Below are positions 37,401 through 45,364 of a stretch of DNA of 64,000 nt, one piece after another (the stretch's first letter is position 1; every line of letters starts with the position of its first letter). Under the pieces are notes generated by a model, which was not told the DNA's origin, made no database searches, and saw only the letters and a list, made by a program, of their open reading frames with translations. Made by a program: the position numbers and the translations under genes. The stretch comes from Nectonema munidae. Taxonomy: Eukaryota > Nematomorpha > Nectonematoida > Nectonematidae. Where the stretch lies: contig JAUIRK010000806.1 of NCBI GenBank assembly GCA_030549495.1, forward strand, positions 1-64,000, given 5' to 3'.

Positions 37401-40400
37401 TGTAGGCAGCGCGTTATTCCAATGCAAGTGCGTCGTAGCCATTGCGTTGTGAATGAGTGCATAATACGTATACATTAGGACAGCGTTATTCAAACTGTGG
37501 GTCCCGACCCTTCAGTGGGTCGCGTGAAAAATAAAATGGGTCGTGACAAAAAAGACAGGACATCAAGGGAGAGGAAAGTGAAGAAAATCTAAAAGTATGT
37601 GGCGATCATAAAAAAATATACATATAAATTGGCGATGTTGAATAAATGAACGCAGTGATCAAAGTTTGTCTTATTACACCTAAGTATTATGGGTCACGAT
37701 GCAAATTGTGCTTCTTGCCATGGGGCGCAGTAAAAAAAGTTTGAAAAACGCTGCGATTAGGGTGTACCAAAAAAGTAAAAGCTTTATTTTTAGGCGTACA
37801 CTAGTGAAATCGTGTCCCCCATAGAAAAAATAATCTGTGCGGAATTTTATGTTTCTAAGCAAATATTTACCCACGCCTCAAAAAGGTTGAAAATTTCAAA
37901 AAAATCTTTTTTAAAAAAAATGATGTCAAGACATATGGGTTTTATTTAAGATAGCATAAGGCAAACATTAGTGGGAATGAAAAAAGCCTCTATTTATTCA
38001 ATAAAAAAATTGAAATTAAGTATAGATGCTTTTATTTGGATGACAAACTGAATTTATGTGGTACTCTACTACTTGGAAAAGAAATGGCTTGTCCTCTTCT
38101 TTCGTGGTGAGGAATGAGTGAAAATCAGTTGTCAATGCTACTGCTCTTTCAGCTGGGTCGTTTACAACTTTTAGACTACCAACAGTTCCTGTAAGATCCT
38201 TCCACATATGAAAAGGGAGTTTTAAAGCTTGAAAAAGATTTTGTGATCGTTTGGTTACAAAATCTTCAATTCACAAGTTCTTGAAAGATCCACTCAACGC
38301 GTCTAAGGTCTCTCTTGAAAGGTTTCTTATTTTGAAGATTGTTAAGCATCATTTCTTTTTCTTCTAGATTTTTATGAGGTTAAAAAAATGCCAATGGGGC
38401 TAAATCTTCACTGAGGAACGAGAGATGTCTTTTTAATTTACCCATAGCTGTCATTGCAATACTGCAAACAACTTTTTGATAGTCTTCCAAAAGGCACACA
38501 ACTTTAAGATCATTGACTGGAGCATTTGCTGCGTGTGAAGAAGTAAACCAGGCTTTAACATAAATGGCGGCAATGAAAATAGAGATTCTCCGTTAATTCT
38601 CAACTTCCTGGATTGTCATTTTAAATTCACTCCAAAATAAATATATTTTGACGCAATATATGCATTTTGCAATCCAACGAGCTCTAAATTTTCAGACCGG
38701 TGGCTTGCCCATAAAAATTAAGCATAATTCCAGGAATTAGCGATAAACTTCTCGGACCTGTTGCTTTGCTATTTCTTCTTCTTCCAAAAATACAATAATC
38801 TCTTCTCTTTTTAAGAGAACCCATTCGTCAAGAAGATCAGGAGTAATATCATTGGGTTCAAACTGTCGAAAAGAACTCGTGGGAATATCAGACCATTTTG
38901 CTTTGAATCTAGTGAAAATAGCAATATCTGGAAACCCTGAAAACAAAGAAAACATCAAACACTGCTACAACCATTAGTTATACCAAAGCAAGCGGCGATC
39001 AATTCTATTCTGAATATACAATAATTGAACAGGCTCCTTTTTGGTTTCCTGTATTACTTGCAGTTGTGTCAAAGCATAATCCCTCAGCCCAACGTGAACA
39101 AGCTGGCCAACCATCTAATACTTTCAAAAGAAGAAGAAGAAGTTTATTTCCAAACATGAGAACAACATTGTAGAATAATCATTGTAAATCGCTTCTATCA
39201 TTTTTCGTTTCTGAAGCCTTTTTCCTTTTTGCGTTTCCATATTGAGATAAGGAATCAACCCTGTCAATTGCATGCATATGCGTAAGAAATCTTTTTTTTC
39301 TTTAATCCATTTACGACCAATGTTCCTATTTTGGAACAAAAGTAATTTAATCTTCGTCTGCTTTTTTCAATGACGTTGAATATAAATCGTCTGCGTTTTT
39401 TTAGATATCGTCTGCTTTGCTTGGTCTTAAATGGGTTAATTATATATTCAATGAATTCCCATATGTTTGGATGATTCGCGAGAAAACTTAAGTTCAATCT
39501 TAAAGTTGAAAGGATTAAAGTGCAGAGGAATACACTTCAAACTTACGAGTTATGCCATCCTTCACAATGATCTTTAGTAGGATTTTCTAGGTCTCTAAAG
39601 TATTTTCAAAATGAAGAAAACTATTTAAATTAGCGAAACATTTTTCAACTTTCTATATGATTGCTTTATCTTAAGTGAATGCATTAATCAGCTCTGAAAA
39701 AGAAAGCGATCAGTTTTTCCATGTACCTGACTTTCAGGTAAAAATGCGAGTGTCATGATCAATTTACACTTTCTGAAATTCCTGTCTTTTGTATACTTCC
39801 CGTTATTCCGCATTTGAAAAAGATTTCTGAAAAAATTTTTGATTAACAGAAATGAAAATAACAACCATGAAATTAATGTTTATCGACACATTTCTCAAAC
39901 TGCCGAATTAATTGCTTGTTCAAAATCTCCACATGTCACTTTTAGTTCAATGCCCTTCATTTTCAAGAACAAGAAAACTCTAAAAAAAAAAGGTATATCA
40001 TACAAAAACTTTACCTATAGATTTGCTACTTTTTATCTGGTAATAAGGCATAAATTATTGCCACCTGAATTCCGTAGTAAAAAGTATGAACCGTAAAATT
40101 TTGCTGGGAAAAAGCTGATGACTTTTTGAAAGTCCCATCTACATAAACTCTATTTATTGCTTTAACAGAGTTTATATGGTCCAATACGTCATCACTGAAA
40201 CTAAAATTATGCCACTAACAGTTTTTTCATCCATTTGTCGAAAATATTTGTTATGAATTAATTTATATCTTTCTGGGATATCAACGGAAATGAGAATGTT
40301 GCGAATGATTTGCGGAAAAACGCTCTTAGACAAAGTCTCAAATGCTGATCTTGACAGAAGTTGAAGACATAAATGGATATCTCAAGGAGCAAAGACTGCG

Positions 40401-43400
40401 TTGGCTGGGCCATCTTGAGAGAATGGATGAACAAAGTTTGCTTAGGAGGGTGAGAGACGAAGTTGTGACTGGAAAAGCGAAGAAAGGGCGTCCCAAGAAA
40501 GCACGGGAAGAGGTGGTGAAAGCAGATATGGAGAAAGGGGGACTCTCTCTGGAAGATGCACAACTGAGAAAGCAATGGAGACGACGCTGCAAAAATGAAA
40601 AAGGTCGACCCTGGCTAGCCGGGATATATGACCTTGTTCTCCTCCTGAAGACAAATGGATGATGATGATGATGATGAGATATTAAACGCATAGACTTTTC
40701 GGAGAAGTTGTGTCTTCTTTTATTGTATCTTATTTTTCTTAAAATTGTGATTCTTGTCTTCAAAAGAAGTCTTCTTTTTTTTCTGCTACATTATCGATTG
40801 AAAAAAAAAGTGTTTTATGAAATCTGAATTACGCTTTTTATGCTAATATAATATATTGAAATATTTCAGTCAGCATTAGAATATTTTTTCAATTGTAATA
40901 TCTATCATACATTTCAAATTTATAAAAAAATAAAAAAATATTTGCCTGAACACTTTTCGATTCCTTTCACTTTAAATCCGTCCTTTTCCATTTTAAATTC
41001 GTCCATTTTCATTTTGAATTCGCCCTTTTTCATTTTGAATCCGTCCTTTTTCATTTTGAATTCGTCCTTTTTTATTTCGAATTTGTCTTTTTTAAATTTT
41101 ACATTATTCTAAACTTTCATTTTGATTTTGTTAATTATCATTATTATTTCAAATGCTTCCTTTTGTATTTGGAATTAGTTTTTTCATTTTAATTTCGTTT
41201 TTCAATTATTATAGATTTCTTACTTAATGACGTATCTACGAAAATCGCTTTTGAGCTGAATTAGCTATTCAACACTCAAAAATGTATTTTTGTTTTTTAG
41301 CAAGATAATTTGAACGAATTTTTACTTTTTAAATTGTGCACGTGAGAAATGTTTCAAAGCTCATTAAAGTATTTATAGTCAATTATTCAATCACTACTTT
41401 GTTTATTTTAGTTTCAGAAAAAAACAATAAAAATTTGGATTGGGTTTATTTTAAATAAAATATATGAATTTTCAATATTTTCAGTAAAAATGCAAAAAAG
41501 TGATGAAATTTAAAAAAATATGATTTAAGATATGTTTTTGCTAAAACTTATTTACAATTATGGCATCAAAATATGGAGACACAAAATAATGAGAGATTAG
41601 TTTTATTTTGTCTAAAAGTCCATAGTGGTAAAAAGCGGCTAAACCTCAGCGTGGTGGGAGAAAAACGCAAAATAAACCAACACAAAAAGCCAAACATTTT
41701 CATCAATTGAGTCACATATGAGTGTATTAGTATCCGTTCGCTAAATTTCCTTATAAGCAGTTGCTGCATCTCTCTCGACTCTAATTATTTTCGATAACCT
41801 CACTACACACTATGGATGATAAAATCGAATAAAGTGGAAAGAAGAAAGGCTAACGCTGGTTGTAAAGAAAGGCTACACAATAAGTGATGCTGCAGCGATA
41901 TCAGACGCCAATTATTCTCTTCTGCGAAATCAATCTTCATTGGTATGAAGATGATGGAAAAAAGTTCATCGCAAAGCAACGTGGAGGAGCTCAAATGTAT
42001 TGAAGTTAACCCGTGCAGCACTCTACAATCTAGATCATTTAAACGTTAAAGTCTGAGATCGGTTTTGAAATGATGTTGCTCTCTGAACTCTACACTACTA
42101 CATACAAAAAGATTTAAAAATTACCTTGAAGAAACTACACAATGAGTTAAAAAGAGTAAAAGCTCTAAAAATTATCCAAAAAACGGGTCCAATGCTCCCA
42201 ATTCTATCGTGATTATGCACCCAAAAATGTATATTCATTGATTTTGCTTCAATTTACAGCTTTCTACAAATTTTGAAAGATGAAAATTAGGATAGAGATC
42301 TATAACAGTTGTCCTTATTTTAGGGGCCGAAACGCAACCCTTATTGATGCCATTAATTATAACAAGGTGGTGCATTCAAAACTTCTTGAAAATTCTATAG
42401 TATACTTGTAACCGTGAAAAATTTCTCGTATTCGTGGTAAAATTGAAGTTAATACTTGACAGTAATTCAGAGTACAAAAAATCTGGGCTAATTATTATGG
42501 ATAACGCTGCAATTCATATAAAAAAAGCACGAAATTTTTTGTCTTTACGCCAACAAGTATAGAATGGTTTTTTATCGCGTTATAATTTTATGTTGAATCC
42601 AATAGAGGTAATTTTTTCAATTATAAGCTCAAAAGTGAGAGAAAAGTTGACTTCACGCAATAGTGAATCCTTAAAGACAATAATTGAGAACTCCGTTGAA
42701 GAAGTTAAGGGGAGTGAAACACAATTCTCAAAAATTTCAATAAAAAATTCAGTTTTAATTAGATATTTCAGCTTTTAATTTTTTGAACGTGATAACCAAA
42801 TTTTTTCAAAAGGGATTTTTGTAGATGCGTCGTAAAAATAATTATAATTGAAAAAAACAAATTCTAAATACAAAGAGAAGCATATCATAATAACATCTCG
42901 TCCGCATCATAACGTACTCAGGTTAAAGACGGGTGCATAGTGTATGAACGCCTCTTGAACATGTAGCAATCAGCTCATTCATTGTATATTATGCGATACG
43001 AGAAGCAACGAGCTATTTCGTTAAAATGGCAGCTAATGTTCCTTCGCAGTTTTTCTCCGGCTACTATTATATAACAGTATATTTATAAAAAAAAACATAA
43101 ATTACTCGTGTTATTTACGTGTAAATCGATAAAAAGAATTTGATGAATACACCGTGCATGGTCATACGCAGCCATGTGTCAGAGTATAAAAACGAAAATA
43201 AGTAATTATATAAGTGTATGTAGGTAAGTACAGCAATTTAGTCGCCTTTTACGAGATGCAGCTTCACAATAAGCCTATTCTTAATCTTTTAAGCTCTTTA
43301 ATACAAATCTGCTTTACATTTGATATCGTCTGATTATTCTGGTCATCAAGCGGTTAATAAAATAGAAATATAAACAAATTATATAAAAATTGCAGGTCTT

Positions 43401-44881
43401 TTTGCCTAATGCTTTAAAAATTTTGAACTGTTTAGCTAGTTAATAATTCATATTTTCTCTTTTTTTTCATCCATTAAATCGAATAATTTGTTGATTTATG
43501 TCTGCAATTATATAAAGATATAAATTATAAAGATTACAAGATTATAAAGAATTAGATGGCTGTGACGACAAATATTTTATGATATCTTCAATAGAAACAT
43601 GAATATATTTCATTTTAATATGTGCAGATGATTAAATCTGTTGATCAAAACTCGTTTCTTGTCTTGGAATTCGATTTTCCTAAATTCAAAGTCTTAGTGT
43701 TCCCGGAGAATTTCTCGGTTACGAGATTAGGGCCTACTTTATACCCTCTTATTCTTGGGAAGAGAGACTGCCCCAGAACAAAAAATCACACCACGATCTT
43801 ATATTAAATGTGCACATGTGTTGCAAAAAACTTCGCATAAATATTAAATAAGAATTGTATAAAATGAAAGTCCTTGGATTGAACTTACATGTGTTAGTTC
43901 TAGTAAATTCAAGGAATCTTTCATGAGATAATCGGGGGGAAACTTTCTTTCGGGAGGATAACTACCTCCATAACCATTGGGATCGACAGCGTAGATGGTG
44001 AATTTTGATTTATCCAAATTTGTGAGTTGTTCAGCAAAAGTTATGGAAGAAACACCTAGATAGAAGAAATATATTTGTTTGAAGAATGATAAATAGATAT
44101 GAGCTAAAAATAGTATACTATTAGACACTATGCAAATAACAACACAAAATGATATTGTAAGCCTAAGTAATATAAAAAATTTATAAAATAACACTAAAAA
44201 ATGGAAAAAACGTTATCAATATATATATTTTTCACAGGTTCAAGTATTTTTTTGTTAAAATTCCCCAAGAATACAAATTTGTTTATTCTATTTATTTATG
44301 AAAAAGAATCAGAAGAGTGGTACCAGAAAATTACATTTTAAAATCCAAAATTATTAGATAAAAGTTATTAACAAAAATGAAGTTACTAAGTAATATGTAA
44401 AATTTTATTAATGAATGAAATATATTACAAAACTAGGGATCAATATTTGACAAAATTATTGTCAAAAATAGTTTTTACAAATAAACTTTAGTAAAAGTTT
44501 TAAGTTTCTTGATTTTAATTTTAGTTACAGTCTATAAAACATATGCAAACTAGAGATAAAAAACAGTTATGCTAAACGGGTACATTAAGAACTAAATTAG
44601 AAAAAAACGTGTAAATATTAATAAATACGTTATGTGTTACCCATGATTGCCTTATATTCTAGACGAAAAATCACCTAACAAAACTAGAATCGAAATTGAA
44701 AATATTATCTTTAATGAACCACAGTGCTCTTCAGACAAATGGCAAAGATTTGTAATGCTAATAAACAAAAATACTACCAAGAGTAGTAGGAAAGAAGACT
44801 AGATTGCGTTCACCATGACCAACTTTTACATAATGTATCTTGATTCCAGGTCGTATATTCACGAAAAAAGAGGGAAATTCT
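25348..44881 (-). CDS. BPHL-like: Valacyclovir-hydrolase-like alpha/beta hydrolase (BPHL family), partial, nucleophile Ser replaced
   Basis: BPHL enzymes are small serine alpha/beta hydrolases that cleave alpha-amino esters and homocysteine thiolactone, usually in mitochondria. Five - strand exons join in phase with GT-AG introns: 44881-44778, 44055-43889, 36688-36535, 28627-28496, 25471-25348. Together they give about 226 residues without a stop. They align with human BPHL throughout: IKIHYVKVGHGE, FAEQLTNLDKSKFTIYAVDP, GYGGSYPPERKFPPDY, YSLLGWGEGG, VVWGCNAYIT, YYGLDYVKTC, and VQCPTLVLHGDQDAVV. The nucleophile elbow, GWSDGG in human, reads GWGEGG, so the catalytic Ser is Gly. The oxyanion-region PG before it reads PT. 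The acid (HGDQD) is kept. The N-terminal exon, expected to carry any mitochondrial signal, and the terminal exon with the His are not securely found. It is probably an intact but catalytically dead member of the family. Confidence 0.92.
25988..26155. repeat. TTAA MITE-like unit with repeated GGGTCAATTGACCC palindrome
   Basis: It begins TTAACCGTAGAATGACCAATG, followed by the palindrome GGGTCAATTGACCC. About 100 bases later the same pattern (ACTAATG then GAGTCAATTGACCC) recurs in direct, not inverted, orientation before another TTAA. It may be two overlapping insertions of the family. It lies in a BPHL-like intron. Confidence 0.5.
26156..27693. other. BPHL-like intron D-E, middle: nothing recognised
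   Basis: AT-rich sequence with only chance frames; no gene, RNA or clear repeat seen. Confidence 0.4.
27694..27814. repeat. TTAA MITE
   Basis: It has TTAACCGTTTGAGGACAAAA on the left and GGTCCTCAAAGGGTTAA on the right, 121 bp in all, with inverted termini and TTAA on both sides. It has the GGACATTGGTCC subterminal palindrome on the right. Confidence 0.75.
27873..28449. mobile_element. hAT-type non-autonomous element
   Basis: The left end is CAGTGTTTCTCAAAGTGGTC and the right end, read inverted, is CTACTATTCTCAACCTTTTT. These are typical hAT MITE termini. A clear 8-bp target duplication is not visible, so the right boundary is approximate. It carries no coding sequence. Confidence 0.6.
28496..28627 (-). 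CDS. BPHL-like: BPHL-like exon D, lid region
   Basis: The acceptor is TTTTTGATGAAG, ending 28628, and the donor is CAAG|GTTTTT at 28495. It codes for KLRNIDSWPTSYRDSLIKYY then GLDYVKTCWKKWLEANTRFF, aligning with the helical lid of BPHL (human YGYDYFARTCEKWVDGI). A hAT MITE ends only about 46 bases past its donor side. Confidence 0.93.
29014..29430. mobile_element. hAT-type MITE of the GGGGTGTCAAA class
   Basis: The left end is GAGGAGTGTCAAATTTAAG and the right end, inverted, is CGGGGTGTCAAACATACGGC. Both sides have CCGC/GGCC-rich stretches just inside (GCGGGCCGG and GTGGGCCGC), as usual for this class. The flanks GTTAAG and CTTAAG may be a decayed target duplication. It lies in the BPHL-like intron C-D. 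Confidence 0.6.
29622..29746. repeat. Degraded TTAA MITE
   Basis: It begins TTAACCCTTTGAGAACGAGT and ends near GGTCCTCAAAGAGAACCC. The termini are inverted, but the right TTAA is lost. The inside holds the GCAGCCGATTAG motif seen in related units. Confidence 0.6.
29922..30139. repeat. Foldback repeat with 86-bp arms
   Basis: The left arm (29922-30008) is nearly the exact reverse complement of the right arm (30054-30139). Examples are CATTGGGCACAACGTTAA against TTAAACGTTGTGCCCAATG, and GACAATCAGCTTTTTCAAAT against ATTTGAGAAAGCTGATTGTT. The loop is about 45 bases and holds CTCTGAAGATTTTCG. No coding sequence. Confidence 0.85.
30240..30690 (-). mobile_element. piggyBac transposase relic
   Basis: On the - strand, KDEELASFRGRC (30672-30630) resembles the piggyBac DEEMxxFKGR motif. 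After a frame change, HYGITLFQLNDAKCFLL resembles the KYGIKxxxLxDAKTGYVL motif that follows it. About 300 bases further, KRCEVCKKFACHIRCSK (about 30320-30270) looks like the start of the Cys-rich C-terminal finger. The order is right but much is deleted. It is short and degenerate, so this is a family-level call. It is relevant because many TTAA MITEs with piggyBac-like ends lie nearby. Confidence 0.5.
30691..32180. other. BPHL-like intron C-D, middle: nothing recognised
   Basis: Chance frames only. GTGTCGTAGAAAATATATAG at about 31176 may be a remnant of the GTAGC-type repeat ends seen elsewhere. Confidence 0.4.
32181..32845 (+). mobile_element. hAT deletion derivative keeping the C-terminal transposase domain
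   Basis: The termini are inverted and CTCGAG-rich: TAGAGCTTCTGTCTCGAG on the left, and GTAGCTTCTGATTTCTCGAG on the right when inverted. Inside, a + frame from about 32460 to 32763 reads VDEFEEESLTQSLNREIKE and later LLCIQPTSCQCG, then LSLKNEALNAPVFLKSYF and a stop. That is the hAT C-terminal dimerisation domain (family form: PTSaxSERxFS...Rxx LxxxxxxxLxFLKxN). The catalytic body is missing. The SER of the family motif is not kept. Confidence 0.75.
32846..33699. other. BPHL-like intron C-D: nothing recognised
   Basis: It contains two (TA)-rich short palindromes at about 32915-32952 and otherwise only chance frames. Confidence 0.4.
33700..34650 (+). mobile_element. LINE 3' fragment (CR1/Jockey-like C-terminus), split by a palindromic insertion
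   Basis: The RT C-terminal tail reads RKDIRNI...KLGKYKKMLGMKQFS up to 33850. It is then interrupted by the insertion at 33852-34182 and resumes as FSYKERLKKLILPSMMYRFK from 34186. After one frame change it continues MITVYNIANGKLKL, then RMINDWNALPDFVINAPSLN and FKNRLNEFWKEKM, with a stop at 34530. This is the typical LINE ending YxERLxxLxLPSLxYRR...WNxLPxxVVxAxSxNxFKNRLD. A short 3' UTR ends with TTATG-type simple repeats near 34610-34635. Confidence 0.85.
33852..34182. mobile_element. Palindromic insertion with target duplication and 31-bp extension, possibly Penelope-derived
   Basis: The left arm (33852-33987) and right arm (34014-34151) are almost perfect reverse complements with a 26-base loop. 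ACAATTTAGCTA occurs directly at the left edge (33842-33853) and again at 34183-34194, after 31 extra bases past the right arm. Removing the insert restores the LINE frame (QFS|Y KERL), so the insertion event is well supported. The arms hold TTTCGAAACGGCAACGTTTC followed by TTTATCAAG. The Penelope-like element at 45.4 kb has a similar TTTCGATC...GATCTTTATAAAG just past its ORF. Inverted terminal repeats plus an extension of about 34 bases are known for Penelope-like elements, so I infer that origin. Confidence 0.8.
34897..34916. repeat. (TAAG)n microsatellite
   Basis: About five copies of TAAG/AAGT, no further significance seen. Confidence 0.8.
35018..35455. repeat. Tandem repeat, ~100-bp unit, about 4.4 copies
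   Basis: Units start at about 35018, 35118, 35221, 35322 and 35404. Each begins with GTCTGGCAAACGCCTATACT or a close variant and ends with GGTCTTGCCAGACCACTAAT. GTCTGGCAA and TTGCCAGAC are inverted, so each unit can fold on itself, and the junctions also form a short palindrome. No protein coding. Confidence 0.88.
35456..36534. other. BPHL-like intron C-D next to exon C
   Basis: A GGAGTCGAAGTCAGACTCC remnant lies at about 35828-35848. From about 36145 to 36450 there are paired stretches (CTCTAAATGACCATC... and ...CTCTCTAAAGGATTC) with AAAGCAGACGATTAGCC, a degraded pair of TTAA-MITE relatives. No gene on either strand. Confidence 0.4.
36535..36688 (-). CDS. BPHL-like: BPHL-like exon C, nucleophile elbow
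   Basis: The acceptor is TTTATTTAG, ending 36689, and the donor is GAGA|GTAAGT at 36534. It codes for SLGLSKYSLLGWGEGGTAA, IFHAAMFPKQMEKLVVWG and CNAYITLEDINKYE. Codon GGA (Gly) stands where the human enzyme has the nucleophile Ser, and Glu where human has the substrate-binding Asp. The exon is GC-richer than its surroundings, as are the other host exons. Confidence 0.95.
37220..37242. repeat. (TA)n microsatellite
   Basis: About 11 TA units in the BPHL-like intron B-C. Confidence 0.85.
37481..37753. mobile_element. hAT MITE
   Basis: The left end is CAGCGTTATTCAAACTGTGG and the right end, inverted, is CAGCGTTTTTCAAACTTTTT. Inside each end is a GGGTCGYGACC-like stretch (GGGTCCCGACCC, TGGGTCGTGAC, TGGGTCACGA), which is typical of the class. 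ATTAGG flanks both sides, probably the remains of the 8-bp target duplication. Non-coding. Confidence 0.78.
37990..39110 (-). mobile_element. Relic of an unclassified repetitive (transposon-like) protein family, family 1
   Basis: On the - strand a mostly single frame with several stops reads, in order: AEGLCFDTTASNTGNQKGAC (about 39090), GFPDIAIFTRFKAKWSDI (about 38930), YREFLELCLIFMG, RARWIAKCIYCVKIYLFW (about 38650), FIAAIYVKAWFTSSHAANAP, VNDLKVVCLLEDYQKVVCS (about 38500), LKRHLSFLSEDLAPLAFF (about 38400), and VVNDPAERAVALTTDF then FLFQVVEYHIN (38150-38050). I know these signatures as a very repetitive family of 'uncharacterized proteins' in arthropod genomes. It behaves like a mobile element, but I cannot name its superfamily. 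The N-terminal part is missing and the copy is dead. Confidence 0.7.
39302..39439. repeat. TTAA MITE, subfamily of 63030
   Basis: It is 138 bp with TTAATCCATTTACGACCAAT on the left and CTTAAATGGGTTAA on the right, plus the palindrome GTTCCTATTTTGGAAC. Inner motifs CTTCGTCTGCTTTTTTCAAT and AGATATCGTCTGCTTTGCTT are nearly identical to the unit at 63030-63166. Confidence 0.85.
39440..40337. other. BPHL-like intron B-C: nothing recognised
   Basis: Only chance frames, including one of 85 codons at 39839-40096 with no recognisable content. Confidence 0.4.
40338..40680 (+). mobile_element. 3' end of an RTE-type LINE with GAT-repeat tail
   Basis: The + frame 40342-40662 reads LKEQRLRWLGHLERMDEQS, then AKKGRPKKAREEV and LSLEDAQLRKQWRRRC, and stops just before GATGATGATGATGAT. 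This is the conserved LINE C-terminus (RLRWxGHxxRM...GRPKxRW...A.DRxxWR). It is GC-richer than the surroundings and the frame is intact over about 100 codons, so it is younger than the copy at 1245-3500, which has a different 3' end preserved. Confidence 0.85.
40960..41100. repeat. Minisatellite, 21-bp unit, about 6-7 copies
   Basis: The unit is TCCTTTTTCATTTTGAATTCG with single-base variants; further degraded units continue to about 41215. It lies in the BPHL-like intron B-C. Confidence 0.85.
41811..42778 (+). mobile_element. Broken Tc1/mariner-type transposase
   Basis: On the + strand, VVKKGYTISDAAAISDA (41855-41910) looks like the N-terminal helix-turn-helix. LIIMDNAAIHIKKARNFLSL (42484-42545) matches the second catalytic Asp motif (DNxxxH). 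NFMLNPIEVIFSIISSKV, about 42580-42635, matches the NPIE motif with the third acidic residue. The frame 42590-42778 runs on to a normal-looking end. Many stops and frame changes lie between, so the element is dead. Terminal inverted repeats were not found. Jerky/pogo relatives are less likely given the NPIE form. Confidence 0.7.
43262..43356. repeat. Partial TTAA MITE
   Basis: The right end is intact (GATATCGTCTGATTATTCTG then GGTCATCAAGCGGTTAA) and AAATCTGCTTTAC lies inside; the left end is lost. Same subfamily as 57470. Confidence 0.55.
43889..44055 (-). CDS. BPHL-like: BPHL-like exon B
   Basis: The acceptor is TTCTATCTAG, ending 44056, and the donor is CAT|GTAAGT at 43888. It codes for VSSITFAEQLTNLDKSK, then FTIYAVDPNGYGGSYPPERK and FPPDYLMKDSLNLLELTH. 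This matches the human segment FGPQLKNLNKKLFTVVAWDP and what follows very closely. The intron to exon C is 7.2 kb and full of repeats. Confidence 0.93.
44778..44881 (-). CDS. BPHL-like: BPHL-like exon A (first one found)
   Basis: The acceptor is TTTATTTTAG, just above 44881, and the donor is CTTG|GTAGTA at 44777. It codes for EFPSFFVNIRPGIKIHYVKV then GHGERNLVFFPTTL, the first beta strands and the region of the oxyanion loop (human LLLPGMLG). An upstream exon must exist because the exon begins with an acceptor in mid-codon and has no start codon. Confidence 0.85.
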
Positions 44882-44889
44882 CTAAAATA

Positions 44890-45364
44890 AAATTATAAAA
44901 AAATTTGGATTTAAATTTTGCCTAGAATAAAATAATTTAATACGTAATCACTTTTCAGTACATATAATAAATTAGTTTGTGAATATAAGAATAAAATTTA
45001 TTAAAATGTTATATATCTTTTTTTTCTCTAAAAATGTTTTATAAATGGGCACTGATTCAAATATTTCAAAACCAATAAAATTAAAACGAAATAAATCAAA
45101 ATATTACAAAGAAGTGGAGTACTTCTTAGAAAGAAGAAATTGAAAACATTTTCTATCAAATATATTCTTTAGTTTTAAACTTTCTAACCACATTATAAAT
45201 TTTGAAAATTATGATAAACTTGGGCAGATAATTTATCCAAGTGGAAATAAAAAACAAAAACAATAAATTTTACATCTTATTGTAAAATTCTATGAAAATA
45301 ACAAACTATTTTCATAATTAATTAACTTGTAAAAGAGGACAAATTTTTATAAGAAATTTATTGG
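44890..45364. other. Region upstream of BPHL-like exon A: nothing recognised
   Basis: The missing upstream exon of the hydrolase gene must lie here or further right; I found no convincing candidate. The sequence is very AT-rich. Confidence 0.35.
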
